Shown: positions 46,253 through 57,799, counted from the stretch's first letter. The stretch is 64,000 bases of DNA from Symbiodinium natans (GCA_905221605.1 CAJNDS010002528.1:249001-313000), one strand, 5' to 3'. The notes: generated by a model not told the origin, from the letters alone. A program made the numbers and translations.

Positions 46253-46292
46253 GTGGGTTTAGGGTTTCGGGTTTAGGGTTTAGGGTTTAAGG
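46253..46292 (+). repeat. Short telomere-like block, TTTAGGG
   Basis: Five units including TTTCGGG. Confidence 0.9.
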
Positions 46293-46514
46293 ACATAAGA
46301 GGACAGAGCATTTTTCTTTCAAAGCATCCGAAGTGGTTCATCGTGCCCAGGGGAGTTTCCACCTTTCTTCCGGCCCTGCTGGCAATTTTGTCAGGAGGGT
46401 GGCATGTTGGCTTCCGTCCGCGTTAAAGTCCTCGAGGCTTCCAAGGACCGACCTTCTATCACCTGTGTTCAAGCATCACTGACTGTGTTGTGGTTGTCAT
46501 GAAGTCATCTTAGA

Positions 46515-47583
46515 GCACTGCAGGCGCTCAGGGCAAAAGACAATACTGTCACTCAGCTGACGCAGAAGCTGAAGCAGTGCCGCAAAGAGGCCGACCTTGA
46601 AAGTTGAAAGACAAGTCCTGCAGCCCTGCAGCCCTGCGCTCTGCTTTGGCTGCAGCCCGGAACCTCGGAAGGTGTGGGACTTGCAGTGTGAGGCCAATGC
46701 AGCTGACTTGCGGGTGCACATCTCAGAAATGGACTCGTCATACTACACGACGGTGCTGTGAGGTGCAGTTTGTCTGCCAGAGTCTGCTAGAAGTAGAGGT
46801 TCCTGCGCAAGGCAGGGAAGAGTCCTTTAAGGTTGCCCGCATCCTCCAGCAGCATGCCGAAACGCTCCCCGAGAAGTACAGAAAGGAGTTCGAGGAGTTG
46901 AAGGAAAAGGAGGCTGGTCTGGCATTTTTTTGAGCCGATCTGTTGGTGTTCCTCCTTGTTGGGGGGTGCGACTCGTTCATTAAAGTCACGTTTTGTGGTG
47001 CGGCTGTTGATGCATGTTGCACCTGTCGCGGGCAACGCGGCATACGCGTCCAGGAGGAGTTGGCCGATGAGCTCGCTGTAGCCCGCGCCGAGGCACAGCG
47101 CTGGGCCTCTGTTTGGACCTCGGTCTAGGTGTCAAGCCGCCCATGTCCGATGCCGGGGACATGGGCATGGTCTGAGGTTGCAAAGCGGCAAGACGCCATG
47201 CTTCAGCAGGACTTTGTTTTTCCTTGTGGCAGCTGCCTGGACGTCGCTTGTCGTTCCACTGCAGAATGGAATCTTGAATTCGCAGCAAAGCAGGAGCGCG
47301 AGGAGCAGCGAGGAGCAGATGCCAAGAGCATTCTAATGAAACATCCTGCAGGTGAGGTGTTCTGGATGCGACTCTTCTGCACAAAGACATCACGAATGCA
47401 CATGCCACAGGGCATCGGTATACGATTACCGGGCATGTTGCAACTGGCAAGGCCGGGTCCAGACAGCGACAGTGAGGATGATGCTGCTGCGATTATGAAG
47501 ATGCGGGGGCGAGCGGAAGATGTGAACCTGGCAAGTAGCGACGAGGACGCCGTGCAGCACAGCATGCCGTCAATGCAAGGTTG
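46515..47583 (+). CDS. Coiled-coil protein, several exons (boundaries tentative)
   Basis: Heptad-rich stretches follow one another on the + strand: about 46515-46589 (AKDNTVTQLTQKLKQCRKE), 46672 onward (VWDLQCEANAADLRVHISEM), 46763-46930 (FKVARILQQHAETLPEKY, then FEELKEKEAG), 47037-47125 (QEELADELAVARAEAQRW) and 47263-47350 (AKQEREEQRGADAKSILM). The acidic end at about 47450-47583 (DSDSEDDAAAIMKMRG, later SSDEDAVQHSM) is followed by a stop. Likely a structural or scaffold protein; no enzyme domain seen. Some junctions fit GC-AG introns (46590 donor, 46671 acceptor), others remain open. A related fragment (TRADLAKAKARFEAERRL) follows at 47641-47742 after a CCCTAAA block. Confidence 0.5.
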
Positions 47584-47589
47584 ATGCAC

Positions 47590-47637
47590 CACACCCTAAA
47601 CCCTAAACCTATAAACCCATAAACCTAACCCCGAAAC
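47590..47637 (-). repeat. Short telomere-like block, CCCTAAA (degenerate)
   Basis: CCCTAAACCCTAAACCTATAAACCCATAAACC, directly after the coiled-coil gene stop. Confidence 0.85.
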
Positions 47638-47749
47638 AATCTCAGGAATCCGACCGGCCCACCCGAGCCGACCTCGCGAAGGCGAAGGCGCGCTTCGAGG
47701 CAGAGAGGCGACTCGATGACTCAGATCCTCGCCTCGGGCTTTAGCGCTG

Positions 47750-50700
47750 GCTTTTGATTAGTTTGTTTTTCGGCCGGGGTAGCTTCTTCTGGTCGTGCAC
47801 AGACCTGCATGGCTGCAACTTCCTGTAAGGATTCGCCCAGCGACGATTCCATCGACGAGCCGGTCCGCCCCATTCGGATCGAGCAAGGACCGCGCAACTT
47901 TTCATATCAACTGTGTTGTGGGCATTTGGCTTGCGGCTCTGCGTTTCGGGGCTACGACCGATGCGCAGTAAACAGACAAATGGCTGCCTGCCTAACCTGA
48001 GTAAAGATCAGTGCAGCCATGTCAATAGCTTTCAATCTCTGTAATCGCTGGCTGCAAGAACTGAAACCCGCAGCAGACACTCTGCTGCCTCTATCAGCAT
48101 TGGCTAGGAGCGCGTGAGGCCAAGCCGGATAAGGAGGAAGCTCCAAAAGCTTTCAGCCCGCCAGTGGTATGGTGGCATTCAGCATATGTTTTTTCCCGAA
48201 TCTAGGAGAAGGCGAAGAGCCTTAAGCCCGAAACCCTAAATCCTCCCCTAAACCCTCTAGCAAGTTGATGGTGCGTCCTCTGTATTGCCTGACCCTAAAC
48301 CCTAAACCCTGAACCCTAAGCCGCCTAAGCCCTATGCTTTTCTCTGCGAAGGCAAAGACCGTGCCGCCTTTGCCTGGCTTGTCGAGCCTACCGGCCAGAC
48401 CTGGCTTCGATGATGCGGAAGAGGCGAAGAGCAAGATCGTCGCATGGAAGATACACACACACACATATATATATATAGAGGTACACATATGTTGCTTATA
48501 TATACATGTGTATGAATTCTACAGCATTATATAATGTTATCTTACATAACTGTTTACATATATATATATAGGTACATGTGGATATGCACAAATATAGTGT
48601 AGGCTTTCTAGAGGCCTTTGTGAACCTGCATCTGACTCTGCAGTGCTGCGGTTCAGGTGTACTCTGAGGACTCGATCTCTGAAGATATTCAGATGAGCTC
48701 TCGCAGCATGTGAGGGAGGTTTCTTGAGATAGCATCTCTCCAGCAAGTTCGTTTGAAAACTGGAGCATGTGACGCTGGCCTGGGCTGGCGGGGAAGTTTC
48801 TTGCACTCAAGATCAACTTGTCGCAGTGTGAGCAGTGTTTTCTGCTGATCTTGGCGCCCCCGGAGCCTTGGCATGTCGCAGTGCCGTGACTTCAGGAAGG
48901 GGACGTGACGGGCCATTCAGGGGAGGCGTTGACTACCAGATCTTTAGCCGGATTTTTTTTAAACAGTAAAGAACTTCGTATGTACTGTAGCTAGCTCATG
49001 CTTTCCTTGTTGGCCCTGACAAAGAGTTCGCTTTCAGATTGTCTCGCAAAGTCACTAGGACTCATGCTCTGGCATGGCTTCGTCCGCTTGCATATGGGGG
49101 CAGGTGGCACACTGACGTGGGGAGTAGTTGAACGCTGTCCGAAATCGTCAGGAGAACGCTGCAGGGCTTGCATCCACACTATGCCAGACTGCATGTATGT
49201 CGAGCGCACGTAGTTTCAGACAGTAGCATCGACCTTCATTCAGCCTCGGTGGGGCGGGACTTACCGTGTCAGCGGACGAAGCCTTCTGTGTGTAGATTTC
49301 TGTGGCAGTGGGAGGGGGTGGCGGAGTTTGTCAATGACTTGTGCTAGCAAAAGTGCCAGACATGAATGGTAGGATGTTGGGAGTTCCGGCGGCGACTGCG
49401 GGGACGGCCGCGTGATTGCGCTGGCAGGCAGCCTGCGCACCTTCCAGATGCCTGGAGGAGTTCGATGCTGGAATCGAGGCCCGAATGCAGCACACAGCTC
49501 CCATCAGGGTTTAGGGTTTAGGGTTTAGGGCATCCGAATCTCCTCGAAGTCCCCCATACGAAGCACTGCCAGAACTTCGCGCCCTTGGTCACGCTGGGCC
49601 TCTGGAACCATGAGGCGCGCGCCTCAATTGCGGATGTGCATCGTAACATGGTGTGTGGGAAGCAGAGACGACCAGCATGTTGAGATTGGTTTAAGCATTT
49701 GCCTAGGAAGTATAGAATTGCGCCGCGCGGACCCCAAAGAGTTTAAGACCATGAAGGGCATTTTGGCAAGTGCCACTCACGGCACTTAAGCCGAAAAGCG
49801 AGCAGTTCTGTGCGTGCGCACGGGACCCCCTAGTGGGAGGACGACTCGGAGACAAAAAGGACTGTGACGACAGCACTATCCAAGGCCCAAAAAGCGACAG
49901 TTCTGTACTTGGGACGGGGGCGTGCGCACGGGGCCGACCTGTGGGACTAATTATGCTTTAGTCTCAGTATTCTCGGTTCTGAGCTCGTTTTGATGCTTCT
50001 CGTCTGCTGCTAAATCTCGCGGAAACGTTACACGCGCTTGCTTTCCCTGTCTCTCGGGCGCTTGGTCGCGTGCTGTGTGCCCCCGTTTATTCATCGACAT
50101 GAAAGATTTCGACCCAGTCCCCCACAAATGCGTAAAGTAAAACAATTCCTCCGATAAGCCATTGGGCCCGTGCGTGTGTGATGAGATGTGCTAAGATCGG
50201 GCCTGTTTGATCGGCTGCGTAGAAGTGTGTTGGCCGCTGAGTTGGAACAAGTAGCAGCTGATTGTGCCGGACGCCGAGCTCGAATCTTGTGGAGCGCTGT
50301 GCTGTGCTTCCGAGGGCTGATCAGGCTTTCCTCTTCCTGCCTCTGCCAGGATGCCTTGCACCACTCGCAGGGCCGCATGTTTGAGGCCGGCCGAGCAATC
50401 CAGCGTCCTGTTACCTCCCCATCGGCCCGTCGGCAGTGCGCAACTTAGGCCACCGTCATGATTTACAACGGCGGGCACCCGGATGTGGGAGGGTCGCAGA
50501 TGACCACGCACTGGTGACGCAACCTCAGGCAAGTGAGCGGTGATCACTACTTGGTAACTAGGCTGTGAGCGCTGAGGCTTCTGTGCACCTGCATACTGTG
50601 GCGATGACGATGCAGCGACTGTTGCTTTTGGACTCAGAAGATGGGTGTTCGGGCATGTTCGGGCAGGGATGCAGCCAGCCTGTCAGTGAAACTGGCTTCG

Positions 50701-50855
50701 AAGGCAACAATGGCAATGCGCAACATGTGTTTTGATACCGCCGCTGTGAAGCACGCGTCATGATTTGAAGAGCAAACCTAATTGACTACGACACAGATCA
50801 GGACACACTTTCCGTAAAGGTATGTATAAGTGCTAAGCTTCTGAGCTGAACTGCC
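47750..50855. other. Intergenic with repeats
   Basis: Degenerate CCCTAAA at 48219-48250 and 48292-48330; (CA)(TA) at 48451-48478 and 48555-48571; TTTAGGG at 49507-49530, followed by an exon-like stretch 49530-49665 (FAPLVTLGLWNHEARASI). A partly repeated ~40-nt sequence (AAAAAGCGACAGTTCTGT-like, CGTGCGCACGGG) occurs at 49793 and 49888. No named gene. Confidence 0.4.
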
Positions 50856-50859
50856 AAAC

Positions 50860-51085
50860 ATGTCGTTATTTGCGTGGCCCGCGCTGGCCATGTTCCTTCT
50901 GGCCGCTTGCATAGGCCAGGCGCCCAGAACGGCTTCTGCCCATCAGAGGTGTACAGTATAAACTTCGGGCCCATAAAGGAGCCCGGAGGGGGCATGATCA
51001 CATCCCCAGGCTTGTGGTCGTGGCCCTTCAAGAGCCTGCCCAAGCATGCCCATGAGGCAGCACGAGCTTCTCCACATCCGTGACA
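50860..51085 (+). CDS. Possible secreted-protein 5' exon (signal-like)
   Basis: ATG at 50860 opens a frame with a strong signal-like core (FAWPALAMFLLAACIG, then PRTASAH) but stops at 50959-50961. An overlapping frame continues with EVYSINFGPIKEPGGGMI to about 51083. A short intron or frameshift would join them. No family recognised. Confidence 0.3.
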
Positions 51086-51368
51086 TGACCTCATTGCGAT
51101 GGCATTGCGACCTTATGTAGTCTCGAGGCGGTTCTGCTGGATGGCGCGAGTTTAGCCCAAGCTGTTGCAACTCTGCGTGAACTTAGTGCAAACATGAGCC
51201 CATTATTGGCCACAGTCACAGTAACCGGCACGGCTCGTGGCTGCAGGAAGCCGCTCGGCCGACCAAACTTCCTGCTTCACAGTTGCCATGTCAAGCACTT
51301 CTGCACTGGACGCCTCAGCCGAGTCCTGAGATAACGTTCTGTTCTGTTCAGACTCGGTTCAGATCAGA

Positions 51369-52243
51369 TTGAGGCACGCTGCATCCCTGTGCAGCTTGTC
51401 CGCTGGTCGCTTGTCCATGCATGCTTGTCCCAGGTCCTTGGCCACCAGTGCCCCGTTGCTGCGGGATGTGTGGGCAAAAGCTCGCGATGCACAGCTGACC
51501 CGCTTCACGCCATTTGGCCGCTTCAGAAGACCTGCCGTTTCAATTGCCGCGCAGCCGACATCTGTACTTTGTTATATTGACGCTAGCACCATATGCACCT
51601 AAACTTGAACTTGAGACATCAGAGAGTGATAACGCGGAAGCCTAGGCCCCCACACATAAAGGTCCAGGTCGGCCAACCGCCTGACTGGGCTGGCCTCGGA
51701 CCGTGTTCAATGGCATACTTGAATCCTATAGGGCTCTTTGGATTGCTGGGTTTGCCCCACCATGGGATGTCAGCGTGTAGCCCCAACAGTGCTTCTCTTA
51801 CATTCTCTTACCAAGGTACTACGTGCCTGGCAGGACACTTGGCCCGCTCCTGCGGGCCCAGTGGTCGCCGACACCACACCGAATCCTCGAGCAAAAGAGC
51901 ACCAAAGAGCTGTTTGAGGCATGTGCTTCGCGCCAGGAGGTGCCACTGTGCCGAGATGCAACGTGTCAAACTCGCCGTGGCATTCTTCTGCTGTTGTGAC
52001 CATAGTGATGCCAGGAACAGTACTTTTACTCTGGCCTTGCGGAAGGCCGGTGCAGTCGTGTTACGTGTTCTACTCTCTGTTTGTCTTTTGTGGCCATCTG
52101 CAGCCATCAGGTGCAGGTGGAAGGCTCCACGAAGACGTGCAAAGTCTCGTGGGCAGCTTTGCCGATGCTGTGCGCGCCGTGGCAGCGAAAGGTCTCGAGG
52201 CATCACAGAGTTCGGCAGGGAACTCGCACGGAACGGGGTAAGC
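51369..52243 (+). CDS. Possible multi-exon gene, product unknown
   Basis: Exon-like pieces: 51416-51550 (PLLRDVWAKARDAQLTRF and basic/aromatic residues), 51816-51910 (VLRAWQDTWPAPAGPVVAD) and 52104-52243 (LHEDVQSLVGSFADAVRAV, ending GNSHGTG and a stop). The pieces follow AG|G-type acceptors. The N-terminal Arg/Ser/Ala bias could be a transit peptide. No domain recognised. Confidence 0.33.
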
Positions 52244-52478
52244 CTTGGACGTCCATTGGACGTCTTTTGAACGGTTCCTGGTGAACTGCTGGGTTTTCGT
52301 GCGGTCACCGTATGATTGCGGTCCATGCGCCTTAAGAGTACTGTGGGGTTGATGATTATAGGGTCCTTTTCGTCAGCAGGTTCTTGTCCTGAGACGACGC
52401 GTGGTGTTTAGTGATCCCGGCCCCGGGCCCAAGCAGCTTTAAAGCGGAGGGGCGGAAGCCAGCAGAGAGACTAGAATA

Positions 52479-52553
52479 GAGTTCTTAAGGGGGTTCAAGT
52501 GGGGTATGCAACCCAAGGTTCCCTAAAACTCCCCAGCCCCCTCCCTTAAGAAC
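52479..52553. repeat. Inverted repeat GTTCTTAAGGG...CCCTTAAGAAC
   Basis: Arms of about 15 nt (52479-52493, 52538-52553) enclose a 44-nt centre with C and G runs. Similar to a small foldback element. Confidence 0.7.
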
Positions 52554-52559
52554 CCTATA

Positions 52560-55430
52560 AAAATAGAATAGAATGTAAGTGCACCACTTGTATCAACATC
52601 TGGGATTCCCTGTGAGGCCAAGGCAAATGTTTGGATTTCCTGCCCTTCAACCGGGGCATCCACTCATTACGACATGGGGCACAACGTGGTGGTTCAGATG
52701 TGCCTAAGCTGATGAAGGCTCTCCATGTCGAAATGGGCATGAGGATATTTTGCAGCCGCCCATCTCAGATCTGGTACCAAAACCTTTGAACTGCCCCACT
52801 CTCAGCACATTGGGCTTCGCTGTTGAGGTTCGGATGCAGAACTGGGACAGCTTGCAAAGTGACTTCTTGTGCGGTTCCTACAGGTTGCCTCCACGATCTC
52901 TACAAACATTGCCCATACCCCCGACTGGACACCCGTATGAATCTTTGCTGAGATGGAAGCGGCTGAGATCGGCTGAGTGTGTATTTCGGAGAGGTGGCAA
53001 GTGCTGTGTGAGACGGCTTAGGCACGGCAGGTGATGAACGACGCAGGCACCTGGGCAAACTTGATTGGGCCACGGACCACCCCAAGGCAGCAACTGCAAA
53101 TGGCGTGCAGTTGCTTGCGCAGGATTCAACTTCTCAACGGTGATGCTGGAGCCTGGAGATGCGTGGCTAGGGCAGCAGAGCAAGAACCCTTGTGAGTTTA
53201 AAAGGCCTTTCATTCTTGTTGGAGCCTGGAGTGTAGACACCAAAGGCTTTACCTACCTCCTCTATGGGCTCATCGCACGTCCTCGGGGGTTGAAGGCTGA
53301 GCTTGCCCAGCACATGCCCGGCTCCCACAGATTTGCGGAGCCCACGTGCAGGTCCCTCCATTTCGCTGAATGTCTTCATAGGCCCGGACTGCATTGCTTT
53401 TGACTCCTTTGCCCAAGAGGGCCGCTCTCTAGTACACAAGGTGCCGGCTCCCCCCCATTGGAACCCCGAAGACCAAGCATTCGGATCTGAATACGGCCCA
53501 AAAGACCCGCCGCCTCCTACCCTCCTACCCTCCACCCCCAAAATAGCAAAAACAACCAACAAAAAGGAAAAGAGAACACAGCCAAAACAACACCAAGAGA
53601 ACCCTCCCCCCAGAAGAGCTCGCAAGGTTCGGCGGCCGAGGACGTCTCCGAAGAGCTCTCGAAGCTTCCGCTGCCCTTCGAGGTTGCGAGTTTACAAGCG
53701 AAATGATGGGCTTCAGGGTATGCAAAAGAGAAAAACATCTTAAAGGCTTGGAGCTGGGCTGCGTAAGCCCCCATGCCCCAAGAAAGAAAGGATGAAACAG
53801 ACTACCGTACTTGGAGAATTTCGCTTGGGCACAGTAGCAGGAGGACTGGCCGACCAGCGTCATGCATGCATCGGTGGCCACGTACCTGCTGTCTTTCCTG
53901 ACGGAGGCTGTGGGATGCAGAGCCCTCCCCCCCCCCCCCCCCCCCCAAAAAAAAAAAAAAAAGGAAAAAGGAAAAGGGCGACATAGGTGAGTGAGGGTGT
54001 ATGATTTGGAGGGGATCTGACGTCAAGGGCATGGATGCTGCTAGCTTGCAAGGCCGGTGTTGACCTCACACTCTTGGAAAGACGGTGGAGCCTGGTGGAA
54101 CTCAAAGAGGCAGTTTGACTATATACATATATATACATATTGTTGTTATTGTTTCTATTCTTCTTCTTATTATTATGATTCATATTATTATTATTATTAT
54201 TATTGAGACCGATCTTGGGGGGCATCCATCATGCTCCAAGACGCCCCTTTCAGGAGCGCAGGGAGATCAAGTGCGGGTCCTGTCCAACGGTGGACCGCGT
54301 TCGAGCACGAGGGCTTCTTTGGATCTGACTTACGAGCGAAGTGTGGCGTCTGTCGGTTTTGTGTTCGGCGGCCTGGCCTGCATGTGTTGCGATTCACGGG
54401 AGCCTAGGAAGGATGCAGCCTCTCGAGTGAAGGCCGATGGATGCGACCCTTGCCGTCTGGACTTCGTTTGCCTTTACTTTGTTCAACTTGCAGCATACGT
54501 GACCTTATCTCCCGAACAGGTGTTGCCAGTGGACCACCAGTTGCCCATTGTGCTGGACAGCCTGCACTGCACAATGACCATGCTTCAATGTGTCGTTTTG
54601 AAATGCAAGTCAGGACTATGCCGACGATGTCATGATCGGCATCCTCGACCCTTCTTTGGTGCCCGCATTTCTGCACAAGCTGCCTGGTCAGCCTTGGTCA
54701 AGTAGCCGTCAAACCATGATCCTTTGACAGGCTTTTGGCATACATGAATGAAATCCTCTCAAGCTCAGGTGCATGTCGCCCACAAGTGGCCAGACAACGC
54801 CTTGAGCATGAAAAGGGTGGTGAGTCGACGGGTCTGCGTGGGCTTGGGATTTTTGCTCTTTGCAGACATTTTCGGCTGTGCAAATCGCCGGCTAGGTCAC
54901 TCGGCTGGTGGCGCGACATGGCCTTACTTGGGAGGTTCCGGCTCGGCGAGTTGGTAGCCGGAGCAGGGTGGGTAATGTGCTGATGAAGTTTCCCAGCTCT
55001 GCATGCACCTTTTCTCAGAATACAGTGGACGTAGCCTAAGGACCCAAAGAGTAGATCCCAATACTTGAGGATCCCGGTGTCTGCTGCACAGGCCTTGCAG
55101 CCGAATTCCGAGATCGAGTGCGGAACCCACTACCTCAGCATAAGGACATGCATATGAAACTTGTGGCATGTGTGATGTACTCGAAGGCTGCGGAATGTTC
55201 AGGCTTTGGCACGTCGGGGCACCCAGACTTAGAGGCTTTCCAGTGAACGCGGTCCATATGGACGCTGAGTTTGTCAGCGTGTGTCCTGGAAGCAGTAAGC
55301 GGACGCCAGACCATGCAAGAACGGAAAGGTGACCTTGATGCACACCGTAGACTTGCGGACGCCGCGACAACGGACGGCGTCCGTCGAAAATAGCACGGGG
55401 GATGACCCTGAGCCTCTCTTGAGAGACTTC
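52560..55430 (+). other. Scattered coding-like exons and poly-C/A runs
   Basis: 53615-53704 reads SAAEDVSEELSKLPLPFEVA and on to a stop, a good terminal-exon candidate. 54288-54410 reads FEHEGFFGSDLRAKCGVCRF, a possible Cys-rich piece. A 206-codon frame (54085-54705) overlaps it. Poly-C then poly-A at 53927-53963. (ATT)n at 54180-54205. No named gene. Confidence 0.35.
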
Positions 55431-55590
55431 TGTGATGACCAGCAACCCCCAAATCGCCCTGCAAGGTTGGGAGGATGTGCAGCTCGACTTCCTAGTTGCT
55501 GGCTTTGCCCGTTCAGGGACCCACTCACTTCGCCGGACTCCAAGATTCGCAGCAAGAACCCCCAAAGGGTCACTCGCAGCTCTCATGTTT
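55430..55590 (+). CDS. Sulfotransferase-like P-loop fragment
   Basis: One frame reads LQGWEDVQLDFLVAGFARSGTHSLRR. The DFLVAGFARSGTHSL part matches the 5'-phosphosulfate-binding loop of PAPS-dependent sulfotransferases (hydrophobic strand, then G-x-x-R-S-G-T-x-S-L). Nothing further downstream matches the family, so this is a single exon, a fragment or chance. Overlapping frames on both strands weaken the call. Confidence 0.4.
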
Positions 55591-55850
55591 CCATGAGTCG
55601 CAGATGCCTGCTCTCCTTACTTGCTCTCCTTCTCGGACTCACGCAGGTGGCAACATGATGGAGCATCCTCAGGCATCTCCAAGCAACGACTTAGATGGTT
55701 TTAGCGGCGCCTAGCACGGCTGAGTGAAAGCACAAAGATAAAATTAAGTATAAGTGTAGACGACCAAATGCATCATTAAAGAATGCATCTATATGTCTAG
55801 AATTCTATTTGTACTGACCTGTATGAAGTATGCATTTTCGTATTTGTATC

Positions 55851-55883
<33 letters not shown>

Positions 55884-55927
55884 GTAAGAGGAACCTCTAT
55901 GTACTATTTGTCATGGCGCCTTTGTGT

Positions 55928-57375
55928 TAAAGTTTTAATAGTTTTAATAGTTTTGAACTTTCAAAAAAGCATCCTAAACTATTAAAACTTTAAAAAGAAG
56001 TTTTTTTTTTAATAGTTTTAATAGTTTGAACTTTTAAAAAGCCTCCTAAACTATTAAAACTAGTAAAACTATTAAAACTATTAAAAAGACCCCTTTTTAA
56101 TAGTTTTAATAGTTTTAATAGTTTTAAAAGTTCGGGAATCTCCAGGCCAGGCCTTTTCCTTTTTAAAGTTTTAATAGTTTTAATAGTTTCAACTTTTAAA
56201 AAGCCTCCCAAACTATTAAAACTATTAAACAGAAACGGCCTTGGCCAGGAGATTCCTGAACTTTTAAAACTATTAAATCTTTTAAAACTATTAAAACTAT
56301 GAAAATTATTAAAAAAGGCTTCTTTTTAATAGTTTTAATAGTTTTAATAGTTTTAATAGTTTTAATAGTTTTAATAGTTTTAATAGTTTTAATAGTTTTA
56401 ATAGTTTTAATAGTTTTAACTTTTAAAAAGCCTCCTAAACTATTAAAACTATTAAAAAGAAGCCTTTTAATAGTTTTAATAGTTTTAAAAGTTTTAAAAG
56501 TTCGGGAATCTCCAGGCCAGGCCTTTTCCTTTTAAAGTTTTAATAGTTTTAATAGTTTCAACTTTTAAAAAGCCTCCCAAACTATTAAAACTATTAAAAA
56601 GAAACGGCCTTGGCCAGGAGATTCCTGAACTTTTAAAACTATTAAAACTTTTAAAACTATTAAAACTATTAAAAAAGGCTTCTTTTTAATAGTTTTAACA
56701 GTTTGAACTTTTAAAAAGCCTCCTAAACTATTAAAACTATTAAAAAGAAGCCTTTTTAATTTTTTTTTTCATAGTTTTAATAGTTTTAATAGTTTTAAAA
56801 GTTTTAAAAGTTCGGGAATCTCAAGGCCAAGCCTTTTCCTTTTTAAAGTTTTTTTAGTTTTAATTGTTTCAACTTTTAAAAAGCCTCCCAAACTATTAAA
56901 ACTATTAAAAAGAAGCCTTTTGAATAGTTTTAATAGTTTTAATAGTTTTAATAGTTTTAATAGTTTTAATAGTTTTAATAGTTTTAATAGTTTTAATAGT
57001 TTTAATAGTTTTAATAGTTTTAAAAGTTTTAAAAGTTTTAAAAGTTTTAAAAGTTTTAAAAGTTTTAAAAGTTTTAAAAGTTTTAAAAGTTTTAAAAGTT
57101 TTAAAAGTTCGGGAATCTCCAGGCCAGGCCTTTTTCTTTTTTAAAGTTTTAATAGTTTTAATAGTTTTAATAGTTTCAACTTTTAAAAAGCCTCCCAAAA
57201 ATATTAAAACTATTAAAAAGAAGCCTTTTTAATAGTTTTAATAGTTTTAATAGTTTTAATAGTTTTAATAGTTTTAATAGTTTTAATAGTTTTAATAGTT
57301 TTAATAGTTTTAATAGTTTTAATAGTTTTAATAGTTTTAATCGTTTTAAAAGTTTTAAAAATTTTAAAAGTTCGG
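55928..57375. repeat. 9-bp TAGTTTTAA array with inverted GC-rich blocks
   Basis: Long runs of TAGTTTTAA switch to the reverse complement TTAAAACTA several times. Embedded are GTTCGGGAATCTCCAGGCC blocks (about 56131, 56502, 56813, 57106, 57370) and inverted GGCCAGGAGATTCCTGAAC blocks (about 56243, 56612). The Asn-Ser-Phe and Lys-Thr-Ile/Phe frames inside are artefacts. Confidence 0.97.
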
Positions 57376-57389
57376 GAATCTCCTGGCCA

Positions 57390-57625
57390 GGGCCCCGGGC
57401 CTCTCTCCAATACTAAATCACGAGCCCGGGCTTCCCCCCAATACTAAATTACGAGCCCGGGCTTCTCCCCAATACTAAATTACGAGCCCGGGCTTCTCCC
57501 CAATACTAAATCACAAGCCCGGGCCTCTCCTCAATACTAAATTACGAGCCCGGGCCTGCCCCCAATACTACATCACGAGCCCGGGCCTCCCCTCAATACT
57601 AAATCACGAGCCTGGGCCCTCCCCG
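57390..57625 (+). repeat. 31-bp tandem repeat, about 7 copies
   Basis: CGAGCCCGGGCTTCTCCCCA plus ATACTAAATTA. CGAG (once CAAG) recurs at 57421, 57452, 57483, 57514, 57545, 57576 and 57607, exactly 31 nt apart. Confidence 0.97.
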
Positions 57626-57799
57626 GGCCTCCCTTCCGATAGTAGATCATAGGCATCGTGCTCTTTGAATTACAATATTTTGACAAAATACCCAAAAAAT
57701 CGCTCGTTAGGTTATCTTTGGCGTCGTGCAGGTATGGACACGTCCTCACTCGCATTTTCGCAAGCGCCGAGCTTAGAGTGAAATCATTTTTATCTCAAC

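Larger units (their letters stand above)
42655..46510. other. Repeat-rich intergenic with coding-like fragments
   Basis: 43053-43331 has an open stretch (SADRSQIEPGDPLDDAK). 44447-44614 reads DINEMDTKLQALLEKILA to a stop after a TTTAGGG pair. 45849-45955 reads ESVEELVAKLGPESLEPKK between two telomere-like blocks. None has a recognised domain. Poly-G at 45091-45111; (TA) at 45500-45525; CT at 43708-43728. Confidence 0.4.

Noticed and set aside
54924-55586. 220-codon minus-strand frame
   Set aside because: No recognisable domain; the opposite strand carries a sulfotransferase-like P-loop, so this is probably a shadow.
56299-57410. Asn-Ser-Phe and Lys-Thr-Ile repeat proteins
   Set aside because: Frames result from the 9-bp TAGTTTTAA array, whose unit length is a multiple of 3, so they stay open by chance.
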